NCBI GenBank assembly: GCA_024752435.1
Contig: CP103037.1
Span: 558,001 to 622,000, forward strand
Origin: Allantophomopsis cytisporea
Lineage: Eukaryota; Ascomycota; Leotiomycetes; Phacidiales; Phacidiaceae
Direction: 5' to 3'
Length of the DNA: 64,000 nt
A program made the position numbers and the translations under genes. Below the pieces are notes generated by a model, which saw only the letters and a list, made by a program, of their open reading frames with translations, was not told where the DNA came from and ran no database searches. The first letter of the stretch is position 1; each line of letters starts with the position of its first letter. Positions 9,892-21,019 of this stretch are shown here, piece by piece.

Positions 9892-12247
9892 TCAAGAAGT
9901 CGTGATGTGGTAGCTATGGTCTGCGTATTTGTTGGTGGGTTTGTTATGTGTGGTGGTGGTAACTTAGTAGAAGAAAAGCACAAGTTCATGAAAGTGACTG
10001 TCTATGTTGAACTGACTACTCAGAAGAGGAAAGGTTATGTTGATGATTATGCTATCGTCATGCCGACCTCTATACTGTTTGTTGTCGTGAGGTAGACAAC
10101 TCCGTCTCCTTTTACCCTCAAGAATCACTTCACTTGGAAATCACTTCACCACAAGCATACATCGGATTTTTCTTTTCGGGCGAAATCAATATCTCTTCAC
10201 TATTCTTAATTCTCTTATATTTCAAGGTCTTTTTTTTTTGGTATCAAGTATAGGCACTGTCGTTGTTGTTCATGTTTGTACAACGAAACTATGATCTTCA
10301 TAAACAAATCTGGTATAACATCGACCTTAAACCAATCTTATGCAACTGCCGCCGTCTCGAATACACTACTACCATCTTACGACTATCAAATCGAAAGGTC
10401 TCGTACCTAGCCATGGACTTTCAAGAGCTTTGGCTGTTGTGCAGCGAGGTGGTTATAATTCGCACTTGGCGTTGTTATTATAGCTGTATCTGACTGCTCT
10501 CCTAGCCGGGCTCTAAGTTGAAGTTGATAAATATGGACGACAATAACACAGTTTGCAATAGTAAATATCAGGTACATAGCTACCTAGTGTAAGACTTACG
10601 CACTACCACAGCATTATAAACCAGCCAGATGAAGACTACACACAGCAAGAGAACACAAACAAGAGAACCGTTCCTACTTGAAGCTCACCGTGACCTCAAA
10701 GCGATATTGGGATCCATCGACGCCGTAAGATCAAAATAATCAACTAATCCTTCGATACATGACTACGACAATATGCACAGCCCACCTATCTTCAGCATTC
10801 CAGAGACGTCCAACCCGTTTCCATCTCGAATCCACAGAGAAATCCATGCCACCCTTTTCCAGCAACCAACGTCCCCTTTCGGCAGAGATACGAGAACCCG
10901 AAAATCACTCACCTCGTCTTGAAGATGTCCATTCCGCTCCCGAAGTTACCGGGTCGCAGTGTAGCACTCGTTCTGACAACGGAGTATGAGGTCGATTTAC
11001 AGGGCAGAATTTTATTCATTATACCGTACACATATGTTATAAGAGTGCAGCGGGTGTTGCTCCGGTGGGCACGTAATACAGATAGAAAGAAAGCGGACTG
11101 ACTTGCGACGGGATCTTGAGAGGGTTCGTACTGTGTAAGCGGACACGCATGATTTTCAATGCTTTCTATAAGGAATATGAAGAAAACTGCTATACCATTA
11201 AAGGTAAACTCCTGGAATATCAGGCGCTAATAATTTTTGCTCTTAGTATGGTGTTCGGATAATGCCCGAGGTTGAGGCTGAGTTCTGGAAGATTGTCCAT
11301 GAGAGAGTGCAAAGGCTCGGAGTTTTCGATAGCGGACTGGATTTTGTTGGTTATGAGTTACTCTTAATGTCATTTGATTAACAGTCCAACATATCACGGA
11401 GTAGTAATACTTATTAAAGTCTGGGTTATATTTTCTCCGATATTACAATAATAGCTGTCATATCATAGCGGCTGATGACATGATCTCGTACTTAGGTAAA
11501 TATATAAGAGACCCGGAATATGTAGCTCAATAAGAACAGCGCTTAAATGAATTTCTCGTTCAAAGATTACATATATAACCGCTAGCCAGCTACTACAGCC
11601 AAATAATAGCATAATATGCGCACGTTATCTATTAGAACAATGGAAGAAACTGCACGGTAGATCAAGTCCCCTTAGCAAATGAGCATTATACATACACGAG
11701 CGAGCATCCATGCATGCCATGATAAGGCGCCAAATCTCCAAACGAACCCGACAGCAGAGCCAGGTCAGATACCTACCTAGGTATTCACCACACCTCACCC
11801 ATCCTCACTCACACAAATCACGGCATAGCATCCAGGTAGCGAAATGAAAGCGGCCATACAGTACCCATCCGGACGAGAAAACAAAGAAATCAATTAAACA
11901 GCATGAAGAGAGAGAACACCCTTCTTACTGGAACTGTCGCAAATATCTGTCGCATATTCGTCACGTCCCTCACTGTGTCTTCGTGGAGAGTGTCCGTGTT
12001 GCTTCAGCATTGACATGGGATGAACCTGTACACGAATGGGACTGCGTCTGTACCTGACGATATCTGCGCATTGAAATGCGCATCTCTAATGGATTGTTCG
12101 GATGAACGAGATTGAGATTCGATTTCCTGCGTCACTATTCCCTCGTGGCCGGATGGTCGGTACTTGGTTGGAGGGTACGGCACATGCCGATTGAAGGAGG
12201 CTCAGCTTTAGTACATAATTAGCCATAGGTAGGTGATGGAAGTGTAT

Positions 12248-12297
12248 GTTGCTGTTGCTATTGCTGTTGCTGTTGCTGCTGCTGCTGCTGTTGCTGG
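12248..12297. repeat. Imperfect TTG/CTG trinucleotide microsatellite
   Basis: About 50 bp of alternating GTT, GCT and TGC units (TTGCTG-type), including four consecutive GCT units. On the complementary strand it would read as CAG/CAA. Confidence 0.85.
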
Positions 12298-12780
12298 CTG
12301 GGCTGAAGAGAGACATGGCCGAGCCGAGGGATTTTGTGAAGAGTGGATTCGAGATGCCGATTTTGTCGCTGATGATGATGATGGCTTGGTTGTGACTGGC
12401 CGGTTGGGCTGTTTGATGGATTCGATGTGAGTGAAAGGTGGATTTGCTTGCTTTCGATCGGCGCTTCGGCTGGGCATATCCGATGGGATGCTATTCATCC
12501 GAAGTCCGTTGGTCTCCACTGGCACGTGCGAGATGTGTTTACTCGCGTACTGTTGCTTGTTACGTTGTTAGACTCAGACTTGAGTTGAGTCGAGTCGGGT
12601 CGGTGGCGGAGGGAGAGTCAGAGGGAGAGTCAGGGTGTTGAATACGATGGAGTAAGAGGATCAGAATAACAGCGAGAGAGTGAAGAGGTTGTTGCGTTGC
12701 ATTGTCGCGTGGAGGAATGGTTTGGTCGTTAAGGCTCAGATTGAGTGCTTCTCTCCACTCGGGAGGGGCTGAGCTACTTT

Positions 12781-12797
12781 TGTCTGTCTGTCTGTCT
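12781..12797. repeat. (TGTC)n microsatellite
   Basis: Four tandem TGTC units, followed by diverged CCGTCGGTCT units. Confidence 0.85.
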
Positions 12798-12920
12798 ATC
12801 CGTCGGTCTGGCGGTCTTGTCTGGACTTTGACAGACAGAGACAGTCCATCGCTAACGGCTTTTGTAAGCAGTCGCCTGTATATAGTATTAAATATTCTTG
12901 CGCCATATCCGTTTACTGTC

Positions 12921-12964
12921 TCAGTCAGTCAGTCAGTCAATCACTCACACTCACTCACTCATTC
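12921..12964. repeat. (CAGT)n then (CACT)n microsatellites
   Basis: A run of CAGT units passes through TCAATCACTCA into CACT/ACTC units, giving a compound tetranucleotide repeat of about 44 bp. Confidence 0.8.
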
Positions 12965-13913
12965 ACGATACTACCACCATATGTACATACAATACAGTAC
13001 AGCACTACCATGTCCATTCCATATTCAGAAGAATTGATCTTCTTGTATCTGTGCGAGGTTCATAGTTAATCGTTAGTGAGGAGCTTGAATCCACTCTCAA
13101 TCGAAAAGAGTGTGTTGTGCCGAAGCCTCACAAGAGGAAGTTCGGATGGTCTCTTTGATCACTTGCATGTACTCACTCTACCTCGTCGCCAACTGCTGTA
13201 TGTAGGTAGTGGCAGAATTCCTCTGCGCAATGTTTATTCCTGCTATCAAGTGGAGGATATATATATATCCCTGAATCCACGTGATTGTAAATTATTAAGC
13301 ATTAGGCATTAAGCAGTGTTCATACCATTATTGTTGTTGTTGTCCCTTTCAGAAGGTGTCCGGTATTCGTTTTCAAAGTCTACCATATATGAGACTGCTT
13401 TGTTAAATTATCGCCGTTTCAAAATGGTTTTACTGTGCTTTGATGAAATCCTTCGTTCTCTATCCCTCGCCAATTGAGTATTACCATGTATCTCTCATGT
13501 TCCTCGTGGTTGGTGCAATTGATACCATTGATGTCTCTCCTGTTCATCCAAACTTCAGATCGTGATCTGGGGGCCATAATACGATGGATCGCTGATGATT
13601 GCTCCCATCGACGACCAACCTCCTCATCGAACAACAACAATGCGGGGTAAGACACCCTCACAGGACGGCTGTTGGTGCGCGAGAGGCGGGTTGACGGCGG
13701 AAATTGTCGATAGTTGGAGCGGAGATGCTACTGCTCTCAGCATTCTGGCAGCAATAAAATCAATAGATATGGACGATAATATAGCAATGATGGAAGCATC
13801 CGCGGGAATGAGGGTTCTTTCTGGTGTTGGGGGTTCTGTTCTTGCATTTCGTACTTGCATAGTAATGTCGGTCTTTTGGCCTGGTCCTGGTACCGCGACA
13901 AGGACGACGACAT

Positions 13914-13941
13914 GGTCGATGACAAGGTCGATGACAAGGTC
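13914..13941. repeat. 12-bp tandem duplication GGTCGATGACAA
   Basis: Two full copies of GGTCGATGACAA plus a partial third (GGTC). The tract is preceded by a related ACAAGGACGACGACAT segment. Confidence 0.7.
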
Positions 13942-14049
13942 TGCGCAGATCTAATGCGTACACACAGACTCTTCTTGCGCATGCGGCCTTCGTAGCCAAT
14001 AATCATCGAAGATATTCTTATGAACGGCTATGGTGATTGCATTGTACCT

Positions 14050-14066
14050 ACATACATACATACATA
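14050..14066. repeat. (ACAT)n microsatellite
   Basis: About four tandem ACAT units. Confidence 0.8.
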
Positions 14067-14811
14067 GGGACATATATGCGACAAGTATGGATATGTGAGT
14101 ATTTTGGGATGAGGAGGGACTGTCGATAGAGGGCGTATGTGGTGCATCCGTGATATGCAGAATATGTATGTATGTACTGCACACATGGCACAGAACGTGG
14201 CTGAACATCCGCACTTCACCACATTATTTGGTATTCTCGATTTCACGAATCATATCAATCACATCAGCTTCAACGACGCCTTCAGAGAAAACGCCCTCAA
14301 CGAAACGCCTCGAAGAAGCATCTCGAGTCGGTGAACAAATGCCACTATTGAAAACGCCCAGCTGAAAAAGAAAGAGTAGATACTGGTCTAGGTGTCGGAC
14401 ATAAGTGTTGAAAAAATCAAATCCAAGCAAGCAAGCAACACAGCCGTAGCGAGGCAACGCGCCATTCGACGCCTGAACCAGGATGTATCGACAGCGTTAA
14501 GCGACGTCAACAATGACCTTGTCATCTTCATCCGCTCATTCCATGCCCGCAATACATACGTACATACACAACAACACCAAAGAATAACGAAAGACCGATA
14601 TCCACATCCACATCCTCGATGACATCCTAGATGGAGAGTGGAGTCGGGTGAAATAAACTGTCAACCCCTTCAATAGCCCCCCTTCGAACTCATCGACAAG
14701 GTCTTTCCCAATCCATCACTTACTTCACTACGACTATCCTTGGATCAGGACTACTTGCTTATCCATTCACCATAAATAAACTATGGACAATAGATCAACT
14801 ACCTTAGCCAT

Positions 14812-14823
14812 ATACCTAGGTAT
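14812..14823. promoter_or_regulatory. Perfect 12-bp palindrome ATACCTAGGTAT
   Basis: A perfect palindrome with core TACCTAGGTA. A second copy of the core lies at 11774-11783. Such symmetric sites often bind dimeric regulators. It is about 400 bp upstream of the carboxylesterase start. The role is inferred. Confidence 0.3.
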
Positions 14824-15219
14824 GCAGCTATCGATACTACCTTGCCTTACCTTACCCGGCACCCCCAGTCACTTTTCCCCTTCTATTCCCTATCGATATA
14901 GCACCCGTCGAACACTCATCGAACACTCGTCGACCACCCCTCTCTCGTGCCATCCCATCTCATCCCATCCCCTCCCCTCTTTCATCCCCGTCACACCTGC
15001 CTAGGTGCTCCTCTTAGTCCCTTTTATCATCCATGATGATATGATGTATAGCTCCATCACGACCGAGGCTGGGGCTCCTCTCCACAGTAAGTAATAAAGT
15101 ATATAGTATGTCCAGGTACGGTGCATCTTCTCGCTCTTGTTCCTCATCGCTCTTTTCAGGTCTCACGTCTGTCTTGTCGTATTTGCCTCTTCGGGACTTC
15201 GAATATCGTCGTCGCAACG

Positions 15220-17358
15220 ATGAAGTCTTCTATTACTATTCCTGCGGCAGCGCTGTTGTTCGCGTATGGCTCAACAGCTACTAATGTTACTAATACTACT
15301 GAGAGATCTAATCTGCCAATTGTTGATCTTGGGTGAGTGAAATCCGACGGGGGAGAAGAAAAAACACTATGATCTAACATTTGCAATGCAGATACGAGCT
15401 GCATCAAGCTACCATTAATGTACGTTCCGAGGCAGCCACCCGCGCAACCATAATCTTCCTGCACACCATACACAACCAACTTTGACAAGAGCCGCACATC
15501 TGACATAGCCAGGCAACTGGGAACTACTATAACTTCAGCAACATCCCATACGCCGAACCTCCGGTCGGAAACCTTCGATTCTCGGCTCCAGTTCGTCCCC
15601 AGACTATCAATCGTACCGTCAACAAGGGTGATGTTGAACATATCTGCCCACAGGCCAGTCCAAGTAAGCAACAAGAGCTCAGCTTCTTCACAATATACGC
15701 AACATTTGTCTAATACATCTCCAGAATGGGAATTGATTTCCGAGGAATACATTGCTGGCGTTAGCGCCTCAGTCCTCGAGCCTCTGTATGATGAGCCTTT
15801 TACTGTTGACGATATCGCAACTCCGGATCCGAGAACGAGCGAGGACTGTCTTACGCTCGATGTCATTGTCCCTGAAAGAATTTATAACTCTCGCTCTGGT
15901 GGTAAGTGGTTCTTTTTCCACAATATCTGTGGCTTGGATCTTTGTCGCGCCATGTATGCATTCCACGGACGCAGATCACCAGGTTGAGGAGCGTCTGTTT
16001 GCATACATGACTTGTGACACGTACCACATGCCACGTGACTGTGATATTTGGACAGTATCTAACGATCAGCAGCTCCTGTACTCGTATGGATCTTTGGTGG
16101 TGGATACGTTGCTGGCAGCAGCAAGGGCTCTGGAAACCCTGCCACTCTCCTTGCTCGCGGCCAAGAAGATGGCTCTGAAGGCTTCATTTTCGTGTCCTTC
16201 AACTACCGTCTCGGACTCTTCGTATGCCCCTCCTCAGTTTCACTCATAATCCCCCATAGCAAATACTAACAAATTTAGGGATGGCAATCCGGCCCAACTT
16301 TCCAGGAGAGCGGTACAGCGAACGTTGCCCTTTACGATCAACGCCTTGCCCTTGAATGGGTGCAAGAAAACATCCACCTCTTCGGCGGTGATCCATCGCG
16401 TGTAACTGTAATCGGCGAATCTGCAGGTGCAGGTTCCATCTTGCACCAGATCACGGCTTATGGTGGTAAGAATGGTTCGGCACCATTCCAGCAGGCCATC
16501 CTTCAGAGTCCTGGTTGGGTCCCAGTGCCAGATACCACTACTGAAGAAGAACTCTTCGCGCTGACACTCAAGACGGCGAGTGACCTGACGAACACGAGCG
16601 TCACTACCCTTGACGACCTCCGTTCCCTCACAACCACCGAGCTGCAAACTGTCAATGCCCTCCTCGTCGGCAATGCAACTTTCAGCAGCTTCACCTACGG
16701 CCCCACTGTTGACGGTGATTTCGTGCCTGCCCTTCCAGGTGTGCTCCTGCTGAACGGCGAATTCGATACGAGCATCAAGGTCATGGTCGGCCACAACTCC
16801 GAGGAGGGTATCTTCTTCGCCTCGCCTTTCATCTACAACGAGACCGAGTTCCACTCATTTATCCAAAGCTACCTCCCAGAGGCTACCGAAGAAGTCGTCG
16901 ACTACATAGAAAATACCCTCTACCCACCAATCTACAATGGAACCTACGGATACACGACATTGTACGAGAGAGTAGCCGCTACCGTAGGCGATTTGGGCTT
17001 CGTATGCAACACACGCTACCTCGACACAGCCTTCGACAACGCTACCTACGCTTACTACTTCTCAGTCCCACCAGGTCTGCACGGTGAAGATATCGCCTAC
17101 ACCTTCTTCAACGGCGACACCTCATCCTCCGACGATGGCCTGCCCGTCAACGCCACCGTTGCCGCCACCCTGCAAACCTACATCACCGACTTTGCAAAGA
17201 ACGGAAACCCCAATGACGGCGTTGGCGGCACTCCTTATTTCCCGCTTTATTCCGATGATGCCTACACCGTTGAACTGAGTCTTGATGAGGGTGATATCAT
17301 TACTGATCCTGCTGCTACGGTTAGGTGTGCGTACTGGCAGAAGGCTACTTATGCTTAG
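15220..17358 (+). CDS. Secreted type-B carboxylesterase/lipase family protein
   Basis: Predicted secreted alpha/beta hydrolase of 566 aa acting on ester bonds. Six exons fit: 15220-15332, 15392-15419, 15513-15663, 15725-15901, 16070-16221, 16279-17358. The N-terminus is a hydrophobic signal peptide. Family blocks in order are NFSNIPYAEPPVGNLRF, EDCLTLDV, the oxyanion-hole segment VLVWIFGGGY, FVSFNYRLGLF, ALEWVQENIHLFGGDPSRVT and the nucleophile elbow GESAG with Ser near residue 255. The late segment GLHGEDIAYTF supplies the expected His. Several N-glycosylation sequons support secretion. The fourth intron (15902-16069) is long for this locus and has a weak acceptor. The exact substrate cannot be told from the sequence. 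Confidence 0.9.
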
Positions 17359-18054
17359 GTTTCGGGTTATATAATGTGCATTTAGGCTATTCGTAGTAAT
17401 GTTAATATGTGTATATGATGCTTTGATGGTCGTTGTGATGTATGATGTATATTGCTGTGACGTGCTTGGTTTTCGCGCTGGAGTTTTATGGGGAATTATA
17501 TCTGGGGACAGTTCACGACGGACTTGTGGATAGAGTGGTCATATCGTTTGTCGATTTCGACTCTAAGTCAGTGGAGGACATAAAAACGTGCCCGACGTTA
17601 GGTTCGAACTATGGGGTTATCTTCACTTGGAGGCAAGAAAAAAGCACGTACGATTTGACGGGAAACTTAGCAGCTTCTGGAGTGGCTCAGATTGACATAT
17701 GCTCGGAGTGATTTGGTGCTTATTTAAATGACACTACAGGCTTGGTATCCGTAATGCAAGTCGAAGTTGGACGCTGCAAGAACTGCTGAGTGGGAGTATC
17801 CCATGACTATACACGTCACGCTTGTGTTGACGCTTGGAAGGAGGCCATGTGGTATATATAGCATTTCGATAGACTATGTATGTCACGGCATATATTGACG
17901 AACGAGATAGACTGTTTATCTATGTCTCCGGCTATAAATAAACCTGTAAATCTAGCCCTCTTCCGACTATCATCAAACATACTCCCAAACGTATCCCCAC
18001 CACAGGCCAGATCGAATATTAACAGCGCAGTACCATCTACCTTCAGCCGAACTC
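17359..18054. other. Intergenic, no gene recognised
   Basis: Spacer downstream of the carboxylesterase. The only element noticed is a TATAAATA at 17933-17940 ahead of the small Cys-rich ORF. Confidence 0.5.
17933..17940 (+). promoter_or_regulatory. TATAAATA element
   Basis: A consensus TATA sequence 115 bp upstream of the ATG at 18055. It supports transcription of the small Cys-rich ORF. Confidence 0.4.
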
Positions 18055-18294
18055 ATGTGTACAGTCAGCATCACCCACTACATCTGCCTGCACACAGTTA
18101 GAACACACGTAGACCGTTGTGACAAGAAGAAAGCGAGGAACGCCTTTTGCAAGACACGTAATCATATCACCGAGACCGAGGATATTTGTCCCGCTTGCTA
18201 TGATGACGAGCTGAGGGTGCAGGAACTTAATATGGTCGAGGAAGTAGAGTGGGATGCTGAGAATGTAGGAGAGAAAGTGGATTCCGAGTTTTGA
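18055..18294 (+). CDS. Small Cys/His-rich protein, putative zinc-binding
   Basis: A 79-aa frame with no signal peptide. Cysteines and histidines are spaced as in short fungal zinc-binding proteins: MCTVSITHYICLH, then HVDRCD, FCKTRNH, and CPACYDDE near residue 50, followed by an acidic tail. The CPAC pair and regular Cys/His spacing argue against a chance frame, as does the TATA element upstream. The function is unknown. It may instead be a spurious ORF. Confidence 0.5.
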   Translation: MCTVSITHYICLHTVRTHVDRCDKKKARNAFCKTRNHITETEDICPACYDDELRVQELNMVEEVEWDAENVGEKVDSEF

Positions 18295-18492
18295 GGACCG
18301 GGAAGAGGGAAGAGTGAGGAGGGTCTTGGGGGGGTTGATGATGTTTTGGGTGGGAAATATAGCACGTTAAGGCAAGTATATTATATTGTTTATAGGTATA
18401 AAATAGGGAGAGTTGGGGGTCGGAACTTGTGAATTCTGCATGTTGTAGTTAGGTGTTTAGCGATGAGTTCTACTGGTATCTCTGGTGTTTAT

Positions 18493-18741
18493 TTATCTGG
18501 CTGGTAGCTGTACCCACATCATTGGAAGTCCGATAGACAGTTTCCATCTGCATTCGGAGCTACATGTGCAGTCGATATCTCGACGCTGATTGATTGTGAA
18601 TCTGCCGTCCTCTTGGATGCATGGGGGTGCGCAGTTTGCACTCCCTAGTTGAGAAGTGCTTACTTCGCTTTTGGGAGCATTAGGGATAGTCTTACAACCC
18701 AGCTTGTTATGCACGTAATCAGTATATCCATGCAGGCACAT
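18493..18741 (-). CDS. Small Cys-rich ORF, hypothetical
   Basis: An 82-aa frame convergent with the Cys/His-rich ORF at 18055. It contains DYVHNKLGC, NCAPPC and RRDIDCTCSSEC, a total of eight cysteines. There is no signal peptide. The Cys pairs (C-x2-C, C-x-C, C-x3-C) suggest metal binding or disulphides. The evidence is composition only. Confidence 0.33.
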   Translation of the reverse strand: MCLHGYTDYVHNKLGCKTIPNAPKSEVSTSQLGSANCAPPCIQEDGRFTINQRRDIDCTCSSECRWKLSIGLPMMWVQLPAR

Positions 18742-19312
18742 CCCTATAGAAATTATTGTGGTTTGATTTCTTGCGCTTTTGCACTTATTTCACTTCTGAT
18801 GTTTTTCTACGCAATTTGGAAGGGTAAGGACCAAGTAATTTCAAGCAGGCTCTTGATGACTTTGCAGCATTCACGAGTCTACGGCTCTGTGAGATCTGAG
18901 AAACGTTAACCTGTCGACCTACTAAGAAAGGTGTATGGTACTAGCTTAAAGACAACTCTTAAGGTATTCTTATCTGTTGTTGAAAGACCGACTTGATTGC
19001 TCATGTATGTCACTCGACCAACCCATTGCGATGGAATTTACTCACCACAATAAGATTACATGGACAGACCACCTCTTGTGACAGAGTCACCTCCATTAAC
19101 ATCATGGTTACAGACAGGCTGGCAATCCAGTCACAAGGGTAGTTGGATTGCTTGTGCTACGTGATGACTCTGGCTCAAGCTCTCAACTCTAAATTCAATT
19201 TCTCAACCTGAAACTTCTTCGTACATGAAAATTTAAACCTAACATAGCCATATCTCCAATCACCTTTTAGAGTGATTCCACTGCGATTGAAAGACTGTGA
19301 GAAGCTATCGGT
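18742..19312. other. Intergenic, no gene recognised
   Basis: About 570 bp between the small Cys-rich ORF and the GSSRH-repeat protein, with no conserved feature seen. Confidence 0.4.
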
Positions 19313-20008
19313 ATGGGTAACAATACCTCTGCGCAGGTACATCCTTGGAGAAGACATGAGCATAATGGAAGTCACTCGACAAGCTCAAGAAGAAGATACG
19401 AAACCCTTCATGAACCTGTTCCCACCATTTCAGACGCTTCCGAGACGGTGTTTCTACAAGAGAGCACCTCCAATATTGGATCCTCAAGGCACGGCTCATC
19501 GAGGCACGGCTCATCGAAGCACGGCTCATCGAAGCACGGCTTGTCAAGGCACGGCTCTTCAAGGCACGGCTCGTCGAGACAGGCCTCCACCAGAACTAAC
19601 AGTACAGCAGAAACTTCACTGAGTTCAGATTCTATCTACCAACCACCATACCCGGCCGCAGTTCCAGGAGCGCGATATATGGTTAACGGCACCGAAGTCA
19701 CCTCCGAAGCATATGCAGCTCATGTCGCAGACCGACGCATTCAGTTCGATGTCGGTTCCGACGTCTCCTCAGTCCGAACTCATCCCTCGGCGATGTCAAC
19801 TGAGAGAAGATTTGATCAACCAAGTAGTGTGGGGGGCTTGCCGCATGAGCAAAGTCGTTATCCCGGTTACACTGGTCCTGTATTTCCCGCTGGCACAGTC
19901 CCTCCCGAGCTCCGAGATAATGGGGGTAGTCCACCGACTGGCTTCGATACTAATACCCGCTGGGACAAGGATACTCATGGTCCGGGGTGGAGACCGGCCC
20001 AACGCTAA
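19313..20008 (+). CDS. Low-complexity protein with GSSRH pentapeptide repeats and N-myristoylation-like start
   Basis: Intronless 231-aa hypothetical protein. It begins MGNNTSAQ, which fits the N-myristoylation consensus (Gly2, Ser6), so membrane attachment is plausible. Residues 56-90 are seven tandem pentapeptides of the form G-S/L-S-R/K-H/Q. The rest is Ser/Pro/Gly/Arg-rich and likely disordered. It has a repeated FPAGTVPPE and TGFDTNTRWDKDTHGPGW type of C-terminus, which looks selected rather than random. There is no signal peptide and no known domain. Two other frames are also open across the repeat, as expected for a 15-bp period. Function unknown. Confidence 0.65.
   Translation: MGNNTSAQVHPWRRHEHNGSHSTSSRRRYETLHEPVPTISDASETVFLQESTSNIGSSRHGSSRHGSSKHGSSKHGLSRHGSSRHGSSRQASTRTNSTAETSLSSDSIYQPPYPAAVPGARYMVNGTEVTSEAYAAHVADRRIQFDVGSDVSSVRTHPSAMSTERRFDQPSSVGGLPHEQSRYPGYTGPVFPAGTVPPELRDNGGSPPTGFDTNTRWDKDTHGPGWRPAQR
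19478..19582 (+). repeat. Seven tandem 15-bp repeats coding GSSRH
   Basis: Seven 15-bp units (GG-CTC-ATC-GAG-GCAC type) in frame within the 231-aa protein. Units differ by a few bases, mostly R to K and one S to L change. Confidence 0.9.
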
Positions 20009-20272
20009 TTGTTGTGTATAAGCATTATCCGACGAATTACTGCAACAAAAGGGCGTTTGAGATTAATCTGCGTTGATTCTGCGAACTTCAATTAGTTTAT
20101 TGATAGCTTGCCGTTTTTAGTAATTGATAACGTTGACTTGCTTCTGATATTATATATGAAGGTGAACTCGTAACGTGTTACTTACCTATCTTTGTCAGGA
20201 CTCCAATGAGACCACCCAAGAGACTTTTCGCTCGCGCAGTATCAAGCACACCCCATTTGATCATAGTTGACT

Positions 20273-21019
20273 CTAGAGTACTTTCTTACTCAATATAACA
20301 TATTGTTCTTCAACAACTGAACCATTTCGAAGTATTTTAGGAGGTGGTGAGTATTCGTCCTTGACATAACCCAGCTTCTCATAGAAACGCATGGCCCGTT
20401 TGTTGAAAGTGAAGCAAGTGAGCATCAACTTGCTGATCCTTGGAATTTTGTGGGCTACAGAATCCAACATGCCCATGAGAATCTCTCCAAGCCCGACCCT
20501 ACATACGTTAATAAAGACTAATGCTGTCTTAAAAGGTAGAATGGAAAATAATAATTACCCTTGGATTTTTTCCATCAAATGGATTTCATAGCAATATATT
20601 ACAGGATAATCATCTTCATATGTTGGCATGAAGGAAACAAAGCCAATAACACCATCTTGCGCTCGCCTCTTGACCAAAAGATACTTCAAATCAAGAAGCT
20701 TCATCTCTTTCAGTTTCGACTTAGGCTTCCAGCCGCCCTTGGATTTCTTATAGTCCTCTGAGCTAGTTGTTTTTACTAGATTAAAACACGCGTTAAGGTC
20801 GTCTTCGCGCATTGTAGAAGCTGTTTCAACGAAAATTTCATAGTCTTTGTTGTCTTTGTTTAGACACATGTAATGCTGTTCTCTGGCTCCCCTACGATTG
20901 TTTAGCGATTTCTCATAGAGATATAGACACACTTACACAACAGCCATAAAGAGTGGCATATATCGAGCAACAAAGTCCGCCAGAGGTTGCTTGTTGGCGT
21001 ATTCAATATGATCCGTCAT
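20273..21019 (-). CDS. N-alpha-acetyltransferase NatD/Nat4-like (histone H4/H2A N-terminal acetylation)
   Basis: GNAT-fold enzyme of 213 aa resembling Nat4/NAA40, which acetylates the N-terminal serine of histones H4 and H2A. Three exons fit: 21019-20937, 20891-20559, 20498-20273. The first joins as MAV|VGAREQ; the second rebuilds the acetyl-CoA pyrophosphate loop Q-G-V-G-L-G (residues 138-143). Diagnostic blocks are ACFNLVKTTSSEDYKKS, GW-x-P-x-x-K-x-x-EM, LKYLLVKR, GFVSFMPTYEDDYPVIYCYEIHL, KLMLTCFTFNKRAMRFYEKLGYVKDE and the end YVILSKKV. Length is near the lower end for the family. Cellular site would be cytosol/ribosome or nucleus, from the family. Confidence 0.88.

Larger units (their letters stand above)
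9892..15219. other. Gene-poor 5.3-kb stretch rich in simple repeats
   Basis: No convincing protein gene is seen on either strand across this long stretch. From about 11.7 to 15.0 kb it holds several microsatellites (listed separately), T runs, and two copies of the palindrome TACCTAGGTA (11774-11783 and 14813-14822). Short open frames here are built from the repeats (Ala/Thr or Ser/Asn runs) or lack any domain. It may hold long untranslated or regulatory DNA or non-coding transcripts; the sequence alone does not show which. Confidence 0.5.

Noticed and set aside
12208..12525. 105-codon minus-strand frame with an Ala/Thr run
   Set aside because: The run is only the translation of the trinucleotide microsatellite, and the rest has no domain or conserved pattern.
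12781..12964. CRISPR-like spacing of short repeats
   Set aside because: The repeats are contiguous tetranucleotide microsatellites without spacers, and the genome is eukaryotic.
17590..17630. GGTTCGAA-like tRNA B box
   Set aside because: No A box and no cloverleaf can be drawn around it.
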